The notes under the pieces: generated by a model
The model's input: the letters and a program-made list of their open reading frames with translations, nothing else
Database searches by the model: none
Told to the model about the DNA's origin: nothing
Shown: piece by piece, positions 35,598-45,881 of the stretch
How the letters are laid out: every line of letters begins with the position of its first letter
How positions within the stretch are numbered: the first letter of the stretch is position 1
Made by a program: the position numbers and the translations under genes
Source: Alphaproteobacteria bacterium US3C007
GTDB lineage: Bacteria; Pseudomonadota; Alphaproteobacteria; Rhodobacterales; Rhodobacteraceae
Direction of reading: 5' to 3'
Length of the DNA stretch: 64,000 nt
Assembly (NCBI GenBank): GCA_034423775.1
Contig: CP139918.1
Location: 1,426,001-1,490,000 of the forward strand

Positions 35598-35618
35598 GTA
35601 ACGCCGCGCATCGCGCTG

Positions 35619-35918
35619 TTATTGATCCGCAGGGCTTTCGTTTGTCGTGGCAGGGCCCATCCGGTTGAACACATCCAGATCACGTATGGTGATCGCACCG
35701 GATAAGATGATCGATGTAATCACGGCCCAAAGCACCGCGGCGATCGCTGTGGTAATCCAAGCCTTCTTTTTCAAATTGTGATCTTCCGGCGCTCCGGCAT
35801 GCGTGCCTGGCACGACCGTGCCAACATCGCCCTGCGTTTTGAGGCGAATAGGGATCACAACCAGAAAGGTTAAAAACCACAGAACGGCAAAGAGAACCAG
35901 CGCAGAGGTTATAGACAT
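35619..35918 (-). CDS. DUF1467 family membrane protein
   Basis: This 99-residue protein has two membrane segments (about residues 6-23 and 53-75) joined by a basic loop with RLKTQGDVG and a GTHAGAPE motif, the pattern of DUF1467. The function is unknown. In alphaproteobacteria it commonly lies next to the methylmalonyl-CoA epimerase gene, as here; the gap of 17 nt suggests co-transcription. Confidence 0.88.
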   Translation of the reverse strand: MSITSALVLFAVLWFLTFLVVIPIRLKTQGDVGTVVPGTHAGAPEDHNLKKKAWITTAIAAVLWAVITSIILSGAITIRDLDVFNRMGPATTNESPADQ

Positions 35919-35935
35919 ATTCGGTTTCCTATTCG

Positions 35936-36340
35936 CTACACTTGTTCAAGTTCAATCAAGGTGCCGTTGAAGTCCTTGGGATGTAAAAACAGCACAGGTT
36001 TTCCATGCGCGCCGATTTTTGGCTCGCCTTTGCCCAAAACCCGGCTGCCAGCCTCAATAAGTTGGTCGCGGGCTTTTCTAATATCGTCCACCTCATAACA
36101 GATATGGTGGATTCCGCCGCTTGGGTTTTTATCAAGAAAGCTTTGAATAGGGCTGGTTTCTCCCAAAGGATAAAGCAGCTCGATCTTGGTGTTTGGCAGC
36201 GTGATGAATACCACGGTGACGCCATGATCAGGCTCATCTTGGGCGGGGCCAACCTCAGCCCCTAGGGTGCTGCGATATTGCTCTGCAGCGCGTTCTAAGT
36301 CGGGGACGGCGATGGCCACATGATTGAGGCGTCCGATCAT
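35936..36340 (-). CDS. mce: methylmalonyl-CoA epimerase
   Basis: The enzyme interconverts (R)- and (S)-methylmalonyl-CoA in the propionyl-CoA to succinyl-CoA route. The 134-residue VOC-fold protein has the N-terminal metal ligand in LNHVAIAVPDLE (His7), a second in GGIHHICYEVDD near residue 80 and a final Glu in GTLIELEQ. Length is typical. The mutase subunits are not in this window. Confidence 0.93.
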   Translation of the reverse strand: MIGRLNHVAIAVPDLERAAEQYRSTLGAEVGPAQDEPDHGVTVVFITLPNTKIELLYPLGETSPIQSFLDKNPSGGIHHICYEVDDIRKARDQLIEAGSRVLGKGEPKIGAHGKPVLFLHPKDFNGTLIELEQV

Positions 36341-36478
36341 CTGAGCTCTCCTATCGATTGCGCAACCTTATGCGCTGAGAGTGGCGGCGGTGCAAGAGCC
36401 GCCCGCGCGTTCTGACTTGAATTAACCGCTTATTAGCCACCCTGAGGCAGGATGGTTTCAGAATCGCAGGAGGCGTGC

Positions 36479-37159
36479 ATGAATTCATTGGATCTGGTAG
36501 AACTGACGCCAATGGGGCGCAACACTCGGCCCTTAATCGGAAAAACAGTTCTGATTGTCGAAGATAGCCGTTTTATCTGTGAAGCGGCGCGTTTGATGTG
36601 TTTGCACAGCGGTGCGCGATTGCGCCGCGCGGATAGTTTGGCGGCGGCGCGCCGGCATTTGAACGTTTACTTCCCCACAATCGTCATTATCGACGTTGGT
36701 TTGCCGGATGGATCCGGCCTTCAGTTGATATCAGAATTGGCGGGCGCATCTCCGCGCATTGGTGTGATTTTGGGCACCAGCGGGGATGATCTGATGCATT
36801 ATCAAAGCTTGCAAGCGGGCGCGGATGGATTTCTTGCAAAACCTTTTGAAAACCTCTCTTGCTTTCAATCAACGATTTTGCAGCTTTTGCCCATCGAGCA
36901 AAAACCCAAAGGCCCGATTGTTCTGCAAGATGCGCCGGTCACGCCTGATTTGATTACCTTTCGCGATGATTTAGTGCAGGCGCTGATCAGTTTGAAAGAT
37001 TACCCCTCTGCCAAGGAAGAAGGCTTTATCCGCAGTTTTTTAGCAGGGGTGTGCGCGGCCAGCGGCGATGATTTTATGCGAGAGGCCATAAAAACCGGCG
37101 ATATTGATCAGCTCTGCGCAAAAATTGAACACCGCATTGGCCAGATCGCAATTCTATAA
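36479..37159 (+). CDS. orphan response regulator
   Basis: The 226-residue protein has a receiver domain (about residues 22-140) with acidic pocket in IVEDSRFI, phospho-acceptor in IIDVGLPDGSG and the conserved Lys in FLAKPFE. The C-terminal 85 residues form an additional helical region that matches no DNA-binding domain I know. No histidine kinase is adjacent. The start at 36479 has AGGAGG with 5-nt spacing and is preferred over the ATG at 36452. It may act by protein-protein interaction. Confidence 0.85.
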   Translation: MNSLDLVELTPMGRNTRPLIGKTVLIVEDSRFICEAARLMCLHSGARLRRADSLAAARRHLNVYFPTIVIIDVGLPDGSGLQLISELAGASPRIGVILGTSGDDLMHYQSLQAGADGFLAKPFENLSCFQSTILQLLPIEQKPKGPIVLQDAPVTPDLITFRDDLVQALISLKDYPSAKEEGFIRSFLAGVCAASGDDFMREAIKTGDIDQLCAKIEHRIGQIAIL

Positions 37160-37209
37160 ACCACGATTGTTAACATCGTGCGCTGCATATTGATGGCGCT
37201 TCTGCCGCT

Positions 37210-38985
37210 TTAGTCTTGCGGGATGACTCGCAGGTTCAACTCCATCAATTGATCTGCCATCGGCTGACTTGGCGCGTCCATCATAAGGTCTTCGGCGCGT
37301 TGGTTCATGGGGAACATGATCACTTCGCGGATATTTGCCTCATCGGCCAGCAGCATCACGATACGGTCAATCCCGGCGGCGCATCCACCATGCGGCGGTG
37401 CGCCAAATTGGAACGCGTTGACCATGCCGCCAAATCTTTTGCGCACTTCGCTTTCATCATAGCCGGCGATTTCAAAGGCTTTGAACATGATTTCGGGTTT
37501 GTGGTTTCGGATCGCGCCAGAAACCAATTCATACCCGTTGCAAGACAGATCATATTGGTAGCCCAAAACCGCAAGAGGATCACCTTCAAGCGCCTCCATA
37601 CCGCCTTGCGGCATCGAAAATGGATTATGTTCAAAATCGATTTTTCCGGTTTCCGCATCCTGTTCGTAAATCGGAAAATCAACAATCCAAGCAAAGGCGA
37701 AGCGATTTTTGTCGGTTAGATTAAGCTCTTCGCCAATTACGTTGCGGGCGCGGCCGGCAACCGCCTCAAAGGCTTTTGGTTTTCCGCCCAAGAAAAACGC
37801 AGCATCCCCCACATCCAGGCCAAGCTGCTGCCGGATCGCTTCTGTGCGTTCTGGCCCGATATTTTTGGCCAAAGGCCCCGCCGCTTCCATGCCGTTTTCG
37901 CCGCTGCGCCAGAAAATATAGCCCATGCCAGGCAAGCCTTCTTTTTGCGCAAACGCATTCATTCGATCACAAAACTTGCGGCTGCCGCCCCCGGGTGCGG
38001 GGATGGCGCGAATTTCAGTGCCCTCTTGTTCCAATAATTTTGCAAAAATTGCAAAGCCCGACCCGCGGAAATGATCAGAAACGCGCTGCATTTTGATCGG
38101 GTTGCGCAGATCTGGCTTATCCGAGCCATACCAAAGCGCTGCATCGCGATAAGAGATTTGAGGCCAATCGGCATCGACCGTGCGCCCGCCGCCAAAATCT
38201 TCAAAAACCGAACGTAAAACAGGTTGAATCGTGTCAAACACATCCTGTTGCGTGACAAATGACATCTCAAGATCAAGTTGATAAAAATCAGTTGGAGAGC
38301 GATCCGCCCGCGGATCTTCATCGCGAAAGCAGGGGGCAATTTGAAAATATTTGTCAAAGCCCGAGACCATGATCAGTTGTTTGAACTGTTGGGGCGCCTG
38401 CGGCAATGCATAGAACTTGCCCGGGTGCAGTCGGCTTGGCACCAGAAAATCGCGCGCGCCTTCCGGGCTTGAGGCTGTGATGATCGGGGTTTGGTATTCG
38501 CGGAAATTACGGTCCCACATTTTGCGTCGGATACTGGCCACCACATCTGAGCGCAGCTTCATATTGTCTTGCAACTTTTGACGGCGCAGATCCAAATAGC
38601 GGTAGCGCAGGCGCGTTTCTTCAGGATAATCTTGCTCGCCAAAGACCATCAGCGGCAGCTCTTCAGCTTGCCCCAAAACTTCCAGATCGCGAATAAATAC
38701 CTCAACCTCACCCGTTGGAATTTTGTCGTTGATCAGACTTTCATCGCGCAGCATGACATTGCCATCAATGCGAATACACCATTCGCTGCGCAGCTTTTCA
38801 ATTTCTGCAAACACGGGGCTGTCCGGGTCTGCCATCACCTGCGTGATGCCATAATGATCGCGCAGATCGATAAACAGCAACCCACCATGATCACGCACGC
38901 GGTGCACCCAGCCTGAAAGACGTACGGTCTCTCCGACATTTGATTTATTCAGGTCGGCGCATGTATGGCTGCGATAGACGTGCAT
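37210..38985 (-). CDS. aspS: aspartyl-tRNA synthetase
   Basis: AspRS charges tRNA-Asp (and tRNA-Asn if non-discriminating). The 591-residue class II synthetase has an N-terminal OB-fold anticodon domain ([22 protein letters not shown]), motif 2 [10 protein letters not shown] near residue 217, the bacterial GAD insertion domain and motif 3 GIDRIVML near residue 545. The start at 38985 has GGAAAGG upstream. It follows pabC but has its own promoter-like sequence. Confidence 0.96.
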   Translation of the reverse strand: MHVYRSHTCADLNKSNVGETVRLSGWVHRVRDHGGLLFIDLRDHYGITQVMADPDSPVFAEIEKLRSEWCIRIDGNVMLRDESLINDKIPTGEVEVFIRDLEVLGQAEELPLMVFGEQDYPEETRLRYRYLDLRRQKLQDNMKLRSDVVASIRRKMWDRNFREYQTPIITASSPEGARDFLVPSRLHPGKFYALPQAPQQFKQLIMVSGFDKYFQIAPCFRDEDPRADRSPTDFYQLDLEMSFVTQQDVFDTIQPVLRSVFEDFGGGRTVDADWPQISYRDAALWYGSDKPDLRNPIKMQRVSDHFRGSGFAIFAKLLEQEGTEIRAIPAPGGGSRKFCDRMNAFAQKEGLPGMGYIFWRSGENGMEAAGPLAKNIGPERTEAIRQQLGLDVGDAAFFLGGKPKAFEAVAGRARNVIGEELNLTDKNRFAFAWIVDFPIYEQDAETGKIDFEHNPFSMPQGGMEALEGDPLAVLGYQYDLSCNGYELVSGAIRNHKPEIMFKAFEIAGYDESEVRKRFGGMVNAFQFGAPPHGGCAAGIDRIVMLLADEANIREVIMFPMNQRAEDLMMDAPSQPMADQLMELNLRVIPQD

Positions 38986-39023
38986 GGCTTTGGCCTTTCC
39001 AAGCAAAGATCAATTCTTGTGTC

Positions 39024-39052
39024 GATACACAGGGTTGTGGGGCTGATGTCAA
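39024..39052 (-). promoter_or_regulatory. candidate aspS promoter
   Basis: On the minus strand TTGACA (39052-39047), a consensus -35 box, precedes TGTATC (39029-39024) with a 17-nt spacer, starting just after the pabC stop. The -10 box is weak and overlaps a partial palindrome GTGTCGATACAC. Confidence 0.45.
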
Positions 39053-39053
39053 G

Positions 39054-39701
39054 TCATCCCAGAAGCAGTTTGCCTTTGATTTCGCCTCTAAGCGCGTTGC
39101 CAAGCCAAAACGACTGGCAATTTTCCAAATCTTTAGCGGTGATTATTTTTGCCCGCACTTGACGTTTTGCCAGTTTGCGGGCTCGTAACACGCCGGGCAA
39201 GCACCCGCTGCTGATTGGGGGCGTCACCCATTCTCCGGTTTTAAGCTGGAGAAAAACATTGGTGATCGTGCCCTCACAGAGATGATTTTTTTCGTTGAAA
39301 AAGATCATCTCATCGATATGGGGTGGCAGCGCAGCGCGAGCGTCATCATAGATCTGGCGTTGGGTGGTTTTATGGCGCAGCCAGGGATCATAGGAAGTTA
39401 ACCGCTGCGCGCTGATGGCAACCTGCCATTCGGGCTGCGTGGGGGCAAGCGGCGCCTGGGTTATTTCAACGGCTCCGGCTTGGTCAATGGTAAGCCTGCA
39501 TCGCAAGACTTTGGTGGTTTTGATTGTTTGAAGTTTTTCGGTGATGAAGCCGCGCTGAAAAACAAATCCCAATTTTTGCGCGCTTAGGCACATGCGGTCT
39601 AAATGCCGTTTTATATCCACCGCCCCGCGCTGCGGATCAATCCGCAGGGTTTCAATCAATCGGCAGTTTTTTGGAATGTGGTTGCGAAGCGGGCTTTCCA
39701 C
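39054..39701 (-). CDS. pabC: aminotransferase class IV, probable aminodeoxychorismate lyase
   Basis: PabC is a PLP enzyme that releases pyruvate from 4-amino-4-deoxychorismate to give p-aminobenzoate for folate. The 215-residue protein has the fold-type IV pattern: the PLP-lysine region HKTTQRQIYDDARA near residue 105, the FFNEKNHLCEGTITNVFL segment near residue 132 and SGCLPGVLRARKL near residue 180. The N-terminal MESPLR start overlaps pabB by 46 nt. The overlap and neighbourhood favour PabC over a branched-chain aminotransferase. Confidence 0.82.
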   Translation of the reverse strand: MESPLRNHIPKNCRLIETLRIDPQRGAVDIKRHLDRMCLSAQKLGFVFQRGFITEKLQTIKTTKVLRCRLTIDQAGAVEITQAPLAPTQPEWQVAISAQRLTSYDPWLRHKTTQRQIYDDARAALPPHIDEMIFFNEKNHLCEGTITNVFLQLKTGEWVTPPISSGCLPGVLRARKLAKRQVRAKIITAKDLENCQSFWLGNALRGEIKGKLLLG

Positions 39702-40789
39702 AGAGCTTCCTCATATTCTGAGGCGGCATCGCTGTCATAGACCACGCCGCCGCCAACGTTTAATTGAACGCTTTGGTTATCGATCATCAGGCTGCGGATC
39801 GCAACGTTGAACTCAGAGCTGCCATCCGGCGCGGCCCAGCCGATCGTGCCACAATAAATTTCACGCGGCTCGGGCTCCAAATCCCGCAAAATTTGCATCG
39901 CCCGCAATTTTGGCGCACCGGTGATAGAGCCACACGGAAACAACGCCTTGAAAATATCAGACAGTGTTTGGTCTTTGCGCAATTGACCCAAAACTTGCGA
40001 GGTCATCTGATGAACGGTGGCATAGGTTTCCACGCGATAAAGCGAAGGCACTTTCACCGATCCTGCCTCGCAAATGCGCGAAATATCATTGCGCAGAAGG
40101 TCTACAATCATCAGGTTTTCTGCGCGATTTTTCGGGTCAGATTGCAGATAGTTTAGCCGTTTCTGGTCTTCAGGTTTCGTGATGCCGCGCGGCTGTGTGC
40201 CTTTCATCGGGCGGGTTTCGATCTGCCCTGACGCGTCTGTGCGAAAAAATAATTCTGGAGACCGCGATATGATCGCCCGGCCATCCTCTTGTTCGACCAA
40301 GGCGCCGTGTTTTACCGCTTGGTAAGCGCTGAGATCGTCAAACAAACGCGCAACCGATCCTTGGAATTCCGCTGTTAGCCCGAAGGTAAGATTGGCCTGA
40401 TAAATATCCCCCGCAGCGATATAATGTTGGATGGTGGAAAAGGCCTTTTCATACTCGTCAAACTGCCATTGCGGGGTAAAGGCGCCAAGCTGCGCGGCCC
40501 GGTGGGCTGTGGTTAAGACGGGTCGCCGCGCTGTTGGGCCTTTGTAAACGCCAAAACACAGCAAAGGCCATTGCCGCTTTTCCGGCATTGCCGCGTTGAG
40601 GCGCGGCTCGAGCGCATAGCCCATTTCATAGCTGGCGTAGCCCGCGATCCAGTGCCCTTGTGAAAGCGCCGCATCCAAAGCTGCCAGCGCGTTTGGCAGC
40701 GCTGAGGGGGAGGCAGCGCAAATCACCCTGATCGGGTGGTCAAAACTGCGCGGTTGTTGCGCATCGCCTGTGTCAAACCGAATCTTCAT
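39656..40789 (-). CDS. pabB: aminodeoxychorismate synthase component I
   Basis: PabB converts chorismate and ammonia into 4-amino-4-deoxychorismate. The 377-residue protein is the short chorismate-binding form. Motifs include IAAGDIYQANLTFGL near residue 122, MKGTQPRGI near residue 196, NLMIVDLLRNDISRI near residue 222, and FPCGSITGAPKLRAM near residue 285. No pabA glutaminase is adjacent. Confidence 0.92.
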   Translation of the reverse strand: MKIRFDTGDAQQPRSFDHPIRVICAASPSALPNALAALDAALSQGHWIAGYASYEMGYALEPRLNAAMPEKRQWPLLCFGVYKGPTARRPVLTTAHRAAQLGAFTPQWQFDEYEKAFSTIQHYIAAGDIYQANLTFGLTAEFQGSVARLFDDLSAYQAVKHGALVEQEDGRAIISRSPELFFRTDASGQIETRPMKGTQPRGITKPEDQKRLNYLQSDPKNRAENLMIVDLLRNDISRICEAGSVKVPSLYRVETYATVHQMTSQVLGQLRKDQTLSDIFKALFPCGSITGAPKLRAMQILRDLEPEPREIYCGTIGWAAPDGSSEFNVAIRSLMIDNQSVQLNVGGGVVYDSDAASEYEEALWKARFATTFQKTAD

Positions 40790-40885
40790 GTCACGTCCGC
40801 TGCTATTCTTACGTTCCTCATAGGACCAGTTTACCGAAGAAGACAGACACTTTTACTGCAAATAATGGTATTTTTGCCTAGGCAC

Positions 40886-40913
40886 TTGCACCTTGCAGCG
40901 TGATCTCTATAAC
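40886..40913 (+). promoter_or_regulatory. candidate carB promoter
   Basis: TTGCAC (40886-40891) and TATAAC (40908-40913) with a 16-nt spacer lie about 70 nt before the carB start codon. Confidence 0.45.
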
Positions 40914-40981
40914 CCACAACAATTTGCCGCGTCTTGCTTGGCAGCGCTCGGCTGTTTCGCCGCTTTATCAAAGGTTTTATA

Positions 40982-43900
40982 ATGCCCAAAAGAACCGATA
41001 TTTCATCGATCATGATCATCGGAGCCGGTCCTATTGTTATCGGACAAGCTTGTGAATTTGACTATTCAGGGGCGCAGGCCTGTAAAGCGTTGCGAGAAGA
41101 AGGGTATCGGGTGATTTTGGTCAATTCCAATCCGGCCACGATTATGACGGATCCGGGCTTGGCGGATGCCACATATATCGAACCGATCACCCCAGATGTG
41201 GTTGCTAAGATAATCGAAAAAGAACGCCCCGACGCGTTATTGCCCACGATGGGTGGGCAAACTGCGTTGAACACATCTTTGGCGCTAGAGGAAATGGGCG
41301 TTTTAGACAAATTCAACGTTGAAATGATCGGCGCGAAGCGTGATGCGATTGAAATGGCTGAAGATCGTAAATTATTTCGCGAAGCGATGGATCGGTTGGG
41401 GATCGAAAACCCCAAAGCCACGATTATTACCGCGCCGAAAGATGCCGAAGGTAAAACCGATTTGAACGCCGGCGTTCGCATGGCCAATGAGGCCTTGGAT
41501 GAAATTGGATTGCCCGCGATCATTCGCCCAGCCTTTACGTTGGGCGGAACAGGCGGCGGCGTGGCCTATAACCGCGATGATTTTGAATATTATTGCCGCA
41601 CGGGCATGGATGCTTCGCCGGTGAACCAGATTTTGGTGGATGAATCGCTTCTGGGTTGGAAAGAATATGAAATGGAAGTGGTTCGCGACACAGCGGATAA
41701 CGCCATTATCGTTTGTTCGATTGAAAATGTGGATCCGATGGGCGTGCATACGGGCGATTCGATCACCGTAGCGCCAGCGCTGACGTTGACGGATAAAGAA
41801 TATCAAATCATGCGGAACCATTCGATCGCCGTGTTACGCGAAATTGGGGTGGAGACTGGCGGCTCGAACGTGCAATGGGCGATCAATCCCGAAGATGGCC
41901 GCATGGTGGTGATTGAAATGAACCCGCGCGTGTCTCGCTCGTCTGCGCTGGCCTCTAAAGCAACCGGGTTTCCGATTGCAAAAATTGCCGCCAAACTGGC
42001 GATTGGCTATACGCTTGACGAGCTGGACAATGATATCACCCGCGTAACGCCTGCAAGCTTTGAGCCGACAATCGATTACGTTGTAACCAAAATTCCACGT
42101 TTTGCCTTTGAGAAATTTCCCGGTTCGCAGCCTGCGCTGACCACAGCGATGAAATCTGTCGGAGAAGCGATGGCAATCGGCCGCACGATTCATGAATCGT
42201 TGCAAAAAGCGTTGGCGTCTATGGAAACCGGTCTCACCGGTTTTGATGAGGTTGAGATCGAAGGGGCACCCGAAAAAGCTGCGGTTGTGCGCGCGATCAG
42301 TTTGCAAACGCCGGATCGGATGCGCACGATTGCGCAAGCGATGCGCCATGGGTTGAGCGATGATGAAATTTTTGCCGTCACCAAATTTGACCCTTGGTTT
42401 CTGGCGCGGATCCGCGAAATCGTTGATATGGAAGAGGCCGTGAAGACAAATGGGCTTCCGCAAGATACAGAGGCTCTGCGCGAGTTGAAAATGTTCGGCT
42501 TTACCGATGCCCGTCTTGCCCATTTGACGGGGAAGAGCGAAACCGCGATACGCCAGCTGCGCCATGCGAAGGGGGTGACGGCCGTGTTCAAGCGGATTGA
42601 TACCTGCGCGGCTGAATTTGAAGCCCAAACTCCTTATATGTATTCCACCTATGAAGCCCCGATGATGGGCGATGTGGAATGTGAAGCGCGCCCGACCGAG
42701 GCTTCAAAAGTTGTAATCTTGGGCGGTGGCCCAAACCGTATTGGGCAGGGAATCGAATTTGATTACTGCTGTTGTCATGCTTGCTTTGCACTGACCGATG
42801 CGGGCTATGAAACCATCATGGTGAATTGTAATCCTGAAACGGTTTCTACTGATTATGATACCTCAGACCGGCTATATTTTGAGCCGCTTACATTCGAACA
42901 TGTGATGGAAATTCTGCGTGTTGAACAAGAAATGGGCACTTTGCACGGGGTGATCGTGCAGTTTGGCGGGCAAACCCCTTTGAAATTGGCCAAAGCGCTG
43001 GACGCTGAAGGAATTCCGATTTTGGGCACCACGCCGGATGCGATTGATTTGGCCGAAGATCGCGAGCGGTTTCAAAAACTGGTGCAAGATCTGGGACTAA
43101 AGCAACCCAAGAACGGCATTGCCAGCACGAATGAACAGGCGATTGAAATTGCCCAAGGGCTAGGGTTTCCTTTGGTGATCCGTCCGTCTTACGTGCTGGG
43201 CGGCCGGGCGATGGAAATCGTGCGCGATATGGGACAATTGGAACGCTATATCAAAGAGGCGGTTGTGGTCTCTGGCGATAGCCCTGTCTTGCTTGACAGC
43301 TATTTGGCGGGTGCTGTTGAATGTGATGTAGACGCGCTTTGTGACGGCACTACCGTGCATGTGGCGGGCATTATGCAGCATATCGAAGAAGCCGGCGTGC
43401 ATTCAGGCGATAGCGCCTGTTCTTTGCCGCCCTATTCTCTTTCTTCTGACATTATTGAGGAATTGAAAAAGCAAACCCAGGCCTTGGCTCTGGCGCTGGG
43501 TGTTGTGGGGCTGATGAACATACAATTCGCGGTAAAAGATGGCGAGATTTATTTGATTGAAGTTAACCCGCGCGCCAGCCGCACTGTGCCATTTGTGGCC
43601 AAAGCCACCGATAGCGCCATTGCCTCAATTGCGGCGCGTCTGATGGCGGGAGAGCCGATGGAAAACTTTCCACTGCGCGCGCCTTATGGCGAAGCTTCTT
43701 ATGAACAATCGGTGCCGATCGCAGATCCAATGACCTTGGCCGATCCCGATATGCCTTGGTATAGCGTCAAAGAAGCGGTGATGCCGTTTGCGCGCTTCCC
43801 CGGTGTAGATACAATTTTGGGGCCCGAAATGCGCTCGACCGGTGAGGTGATGGGTTGGGATCAAAGTTTTGCGCGTGCATTTTTAAAGGCACAGATGGGC

Positions 43901-44326
43901 GCTGGTATGGATTTACCACGGCCCAAGTCGGGGCAAGACACGCGCGTGTTTATGTCGATCAAAGATGCTGATAAAACCGAACAGATGGTGGAAACAGCGC
44001 AGATCTTGGTTGGGCTTGGGTTCGCTTTGGTCGCCACGCGGGGCACCGCGGCCTTCCTATCGGAGCATAAGATCAGCTGCGATGTTGTGAACAAGATGTA
44101 TGAGGGACGCCCGAATATCGTTGATATGCTGAAAAACGAAGAGATTTCTTTGGTGATGAACACAACCGAAGGGGCGCAAGCTGTGGAGGATAGTCGTGAT
44201 ATCCGTGCGGTCGCGCTTTTCGATAAGATCCCCTATTACACCACGGCTGCGGCCTCTTATGCGGCGGCTCTGGCGATGCAAGCGCGCGAGGAAGGTGCAT
44301 TAAACGTCAAATCTTTGCAAGGCTAG
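40982..44326 (+). CDS. carB: carbamoyl-phosphate synthase large subunit
   Basis: CarB makes carbamoyl phosphate from bicarbonate, ATP and glutamine-derived ammonia for arginine and pyrimidine synthesis. The 1114-residue protein has two homologous ATP-grasp halves, the first beginning [20 protein letters not shown] and the second [19 protein letters not shown]. An oligomerisation domain lies between, and the C-terminal MGS-like allosteric domain contains [11 protein letters not shown]. The start is the ATG at 40982 giving MPKRTDISS; the frame is open 48 nt upstream without a good ribosome site. The carA gene is not adjacent. Confidence 0.97.
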   Translation: MPKRTDISSIMIIGAGPIVIGQACEFDYSGAQACKALREEGYRVILVNSNPATIMTDPGLADATYIEPITPDVVAKIIEKERPDALLPTMGGQTALNTSLALEEMGVLDKFNVEMIGAKRDAIEMAEDRKLFREAMDRLGIENPKATIITAPKDAEGKTDLNAGVRMANEALDEIGLPAIIRPAFTLGGTGGGVAYNRDDFEYYCRTGMDASPVNQILVDESLLGWKEYEMEVVRDTADNAIIVCSIENVDPMGVHTGDSITVAPALTLTDKEYQIMRNHSIAVLREIGVETGGSNVQWAINPEDGRMVVIEMNPRVSRSSALASKATGFPIAKIAAKLAIGYTLDELDNDITRVTPASFEPTIDYVVTKIPRFAFEKFPGSQPALTTAMKSVGEAMAIGRTIHESLQKALASMETGLTGFDEVEIEGAPEKAAVVRAISLQTPDRMRTIAQAMRHGLSDDEIFAVTKFDPWFLARIREIVDMEEAVKTNGLPQDTEALRELKMFGFTDARLAHLTGKSETAIRQLRHAKGVTAVFKRIDTCAAEFEAQTPYMYSTYEAPMMGDVECEARPTEASKVVILGGGPNRIGQGIEFDYCCCHACFALTDAGYETIMVNCNPETVSTDYDTSDRLYFEPLTFEHVMEILRVEQEMGTLHGVIVQFGGQTPLKLAKALDAEGIPILGTTPDAIDLAEDRERFQKLVQDLGLKQPKNGIASTNEQAIEIAQGLGFPLVIRPSYVLGGRAMEIVRDMGQLERYIKEAVVVSGDSPVLLDSYLAGAVECDVDALCDGTTVHVAGIMQHIEEAGVHSGDSACSLPPYSLSSDIIEELKKQTQALALALGVVGLMNIQFAVKDGEIYLIEVNPRASRTVPFVAKATDSAIASIAARLMAGEPMENFPLRAPYGEASYEQSVPIADPMTLADPDMPWYSVKEAVMPFARFPGVDTILGPEMRSTGEVMGWDQSFARAFLKAQMGAGMDLPRPKSGQDTRVFMSIKDADKTEQMVETAQILVGLGFALVATRGTAAFLSEHKISCDVVNKMYEGRPNIVDMLKNEEISLVMNTTEGAQAVEDSRDIRAVALFDKIPYYTTAAASYAAALAMQAREEGALNVKSLQG

Positions 44327-44408
44327 GGCGGCTGCAATTTTCGCAGGGCGCAGGTTTGCGCGGTTAGATCGGCTTTGGGGGCAGCCTGCGCCTTACTCGC
44401 GGCTTGGA

Positions 44409-45014
44409 TTAGCCGTCAGGCTGGGTATCAAGCATCGATTTACGCTGTGAAAAACGGTGATGCCAGGCGCTTAATTGGTCGCGCCCATCGCGCCAAGCCC
44501 GCGCCTGATGGCGGAAATCAAGATAGCCTAAGCTGCAGGCCAACGCCAATTGCCCCATATTCAGCGGCCCATCTAGCGCAGAGAAATCCCCGGCATTTAA
44601 TGCATCAAGGGCTTGCTCAACTTTTGCCCATTGGGCTTCGATCCAGCTATGCGATTGCTCATGCGCGGCGCGCAGGCGCAGTTCATAGACCATCGAAACG
44701 GCCGATTCTGCTATGCCATCAGCTAAGGCCTCTAGGGTCAGCACATCCCACAACGTTTCTTTGGGATATAAATTGCTGCCTGCAAAATCATCTAAGTAGC
44801 GGCAAATCACCCGGCTATCGAACAATGCCCCGCTATCTTCGGTGATCAAAGTGGGCAGTTTGGCGAGCGGGTTTGCTGCTTTCAAATCTGCGGCGCTGTT
44901 AAAGGCCGTGGTTTGCACGGTTTTTAAAGCGATTTTCTCTGTCAGTCCGGCTTCATGGATCAATACATAGACTTTGCGGGCAAAGGGCGAGGCGGCCGAG
45001 AAAATCAATTGCAT
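44409..45014 (-). CDS. glutathione S-transferase family protein
   Basis: The 201-residue protein has the thioredoxin-fold N-domain of GSTs (SAASPFARKVYVLIHEAG, residues 6-23, with the catalytic Ser region), the cis-Pro KLPTLI and the glutathione-binding DSRVICRYLDD near residue 65, followed by an all-helical C-domain. The substrate is unknown. A second GST lies upstream in the same orientation after a 194-bp gap. It is convergent with carB. Confidence 0.88.
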   Translation of the reverse strand: MQLIFSAASPFARKVYVLIHEAGLTEKIALKTVQTTAFNSAADLKAANPLAKLPTLITEDSGALFDSRVICRYLDDFAGSNLYPKETLWDVLTLEALADGIAESAVSMVYELRLRAAHEQSHSWIEAQWAKVEQALDALNAGDFSALDGPLNMGQLALACSLGYLDFRHQARAWRDGRDQLSAWHHRFSQRKSMLDTQPDG

Positions 45015-45208
45015 TGTAAATTTGCCTTTACGTGATCAGTTGAGAGCAAGCTAGCGCTCGGCTGACTGCTTTTCCAGCGCTATTTGCGCTTTTCCTACTG
45101 ACTGGGCAGCCAAGATTAGGTCAGCGTCTCCACAGGCGTAGATACGCCGCGTTGGGTTATTTTTTTCGGCCCGCTGGGACCAAAACTTTTTAAACCATAT
45201 CCGGTTAT

Positions 45209-45856
45209 TTAGACGTGGTGTTTTTGCAGGCTTGGAAACAGCGTTGGGGGATCGCCGTATTGCCATTTGGGATATTTTTGCATCACAAGATGAAATGCAT
45301 CAGAGCCTAGAAAACCTTCTAGCCAGCGTTGCACATAGGGCCATGGCTGGGCGTCGAACCAGGGTTTATTGATAAAGGCGAATTGACGTACGAAAGGCAA
45401 TATCGCGCTATCTGCCAGAGTTGCGGTGGGCCCGAATAAGAACCCTGCCTGCAGCTGCTCGTTTAAGAGCTGCAAAAATTCGCTGGCGATCTGGCGATTT
45501 TTTAGCGGATCATCTTGGGGAAAGCGGTTGGGGTATTTTGTGCGGTCTAATGCGGCTTTAAACGCTCCGTCATTCTGCTCAATCAGCGCATAGCCTGCAT
45601 CGGGCATTTTTAGCCAGCCCTGTGGGTCATTTTGCCTTAACGCCCAAATCATAATATCGAGGCTTTCATCAATCACAAAATTTTCATGCTGCAGGCAGGG
45701 TACGCTTTGGCTCGGCGAAATGGATAAAAAAGCGGGCGCTTTGTCGCGCAAAACGATCTCGCGCAGGTCTGTAGAAATGGCAGAGATCTGCAGCGCAAGC
45801 CGGGCACGGATGGCATAGGGGCAACGCCGAAAACTATATAGAATGGGCAGGGTCAT
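45209..45856 (-). CDS. glutathione S-transferase family protein
   Basis: The product (215 residues from the ATG at 45856; an ATG 15 nt upstream is also open) has SFRRCPYAIRARLALQ, a GST N-domain with a Cys-Pro-Tyr active site like the omega or glutaredoxin-like classes, then QSVPCL (cis-Pro) and DESLDIMIW. The helical C-domain is complete. Cysteine-type GSTs tend to act as thiol transferases or dehydroascorbate reductases. It lies 25 nt downstream of mtaB and may be co-transcribed with it. Confidence 0.86.
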   Translation of the reverse strand: MTLPILYSFRRCPYAIRARLALQISAISTDLREIVLRDKAPAFLSISPSQSVPCLQHENFVIDESLDIMIWALRQNDPQGWLKMPDAGYALIEQNDGAFKAALDRTKYPNRFPQDDPLKNRQIASEFLQLLNEQLQAGFLFGPTATLADSAILPFVRQFAFINKPWFDAQPWPYVQRWLEGFLGSDAFHLVMQKYPKWQYGDPPTLFPSLQKHHV

Positions 45857-45881
45857 CTGAGCGCGGTGCATCTGGGGGTCA

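Noticed and set aside
37162..37180. Terminator between the response regulator and aspS
   Set aside because: A 6-bp inverted repeat (CACGAT/ATCGTG) is present but without a T-run on either strand.
45051..45266. 71-residue minus-strand frame between the two glutathione transferases
   Set aside because: It overlaps the 3' end of the upstream transferase in another frame and is low-complexity basic sequence.
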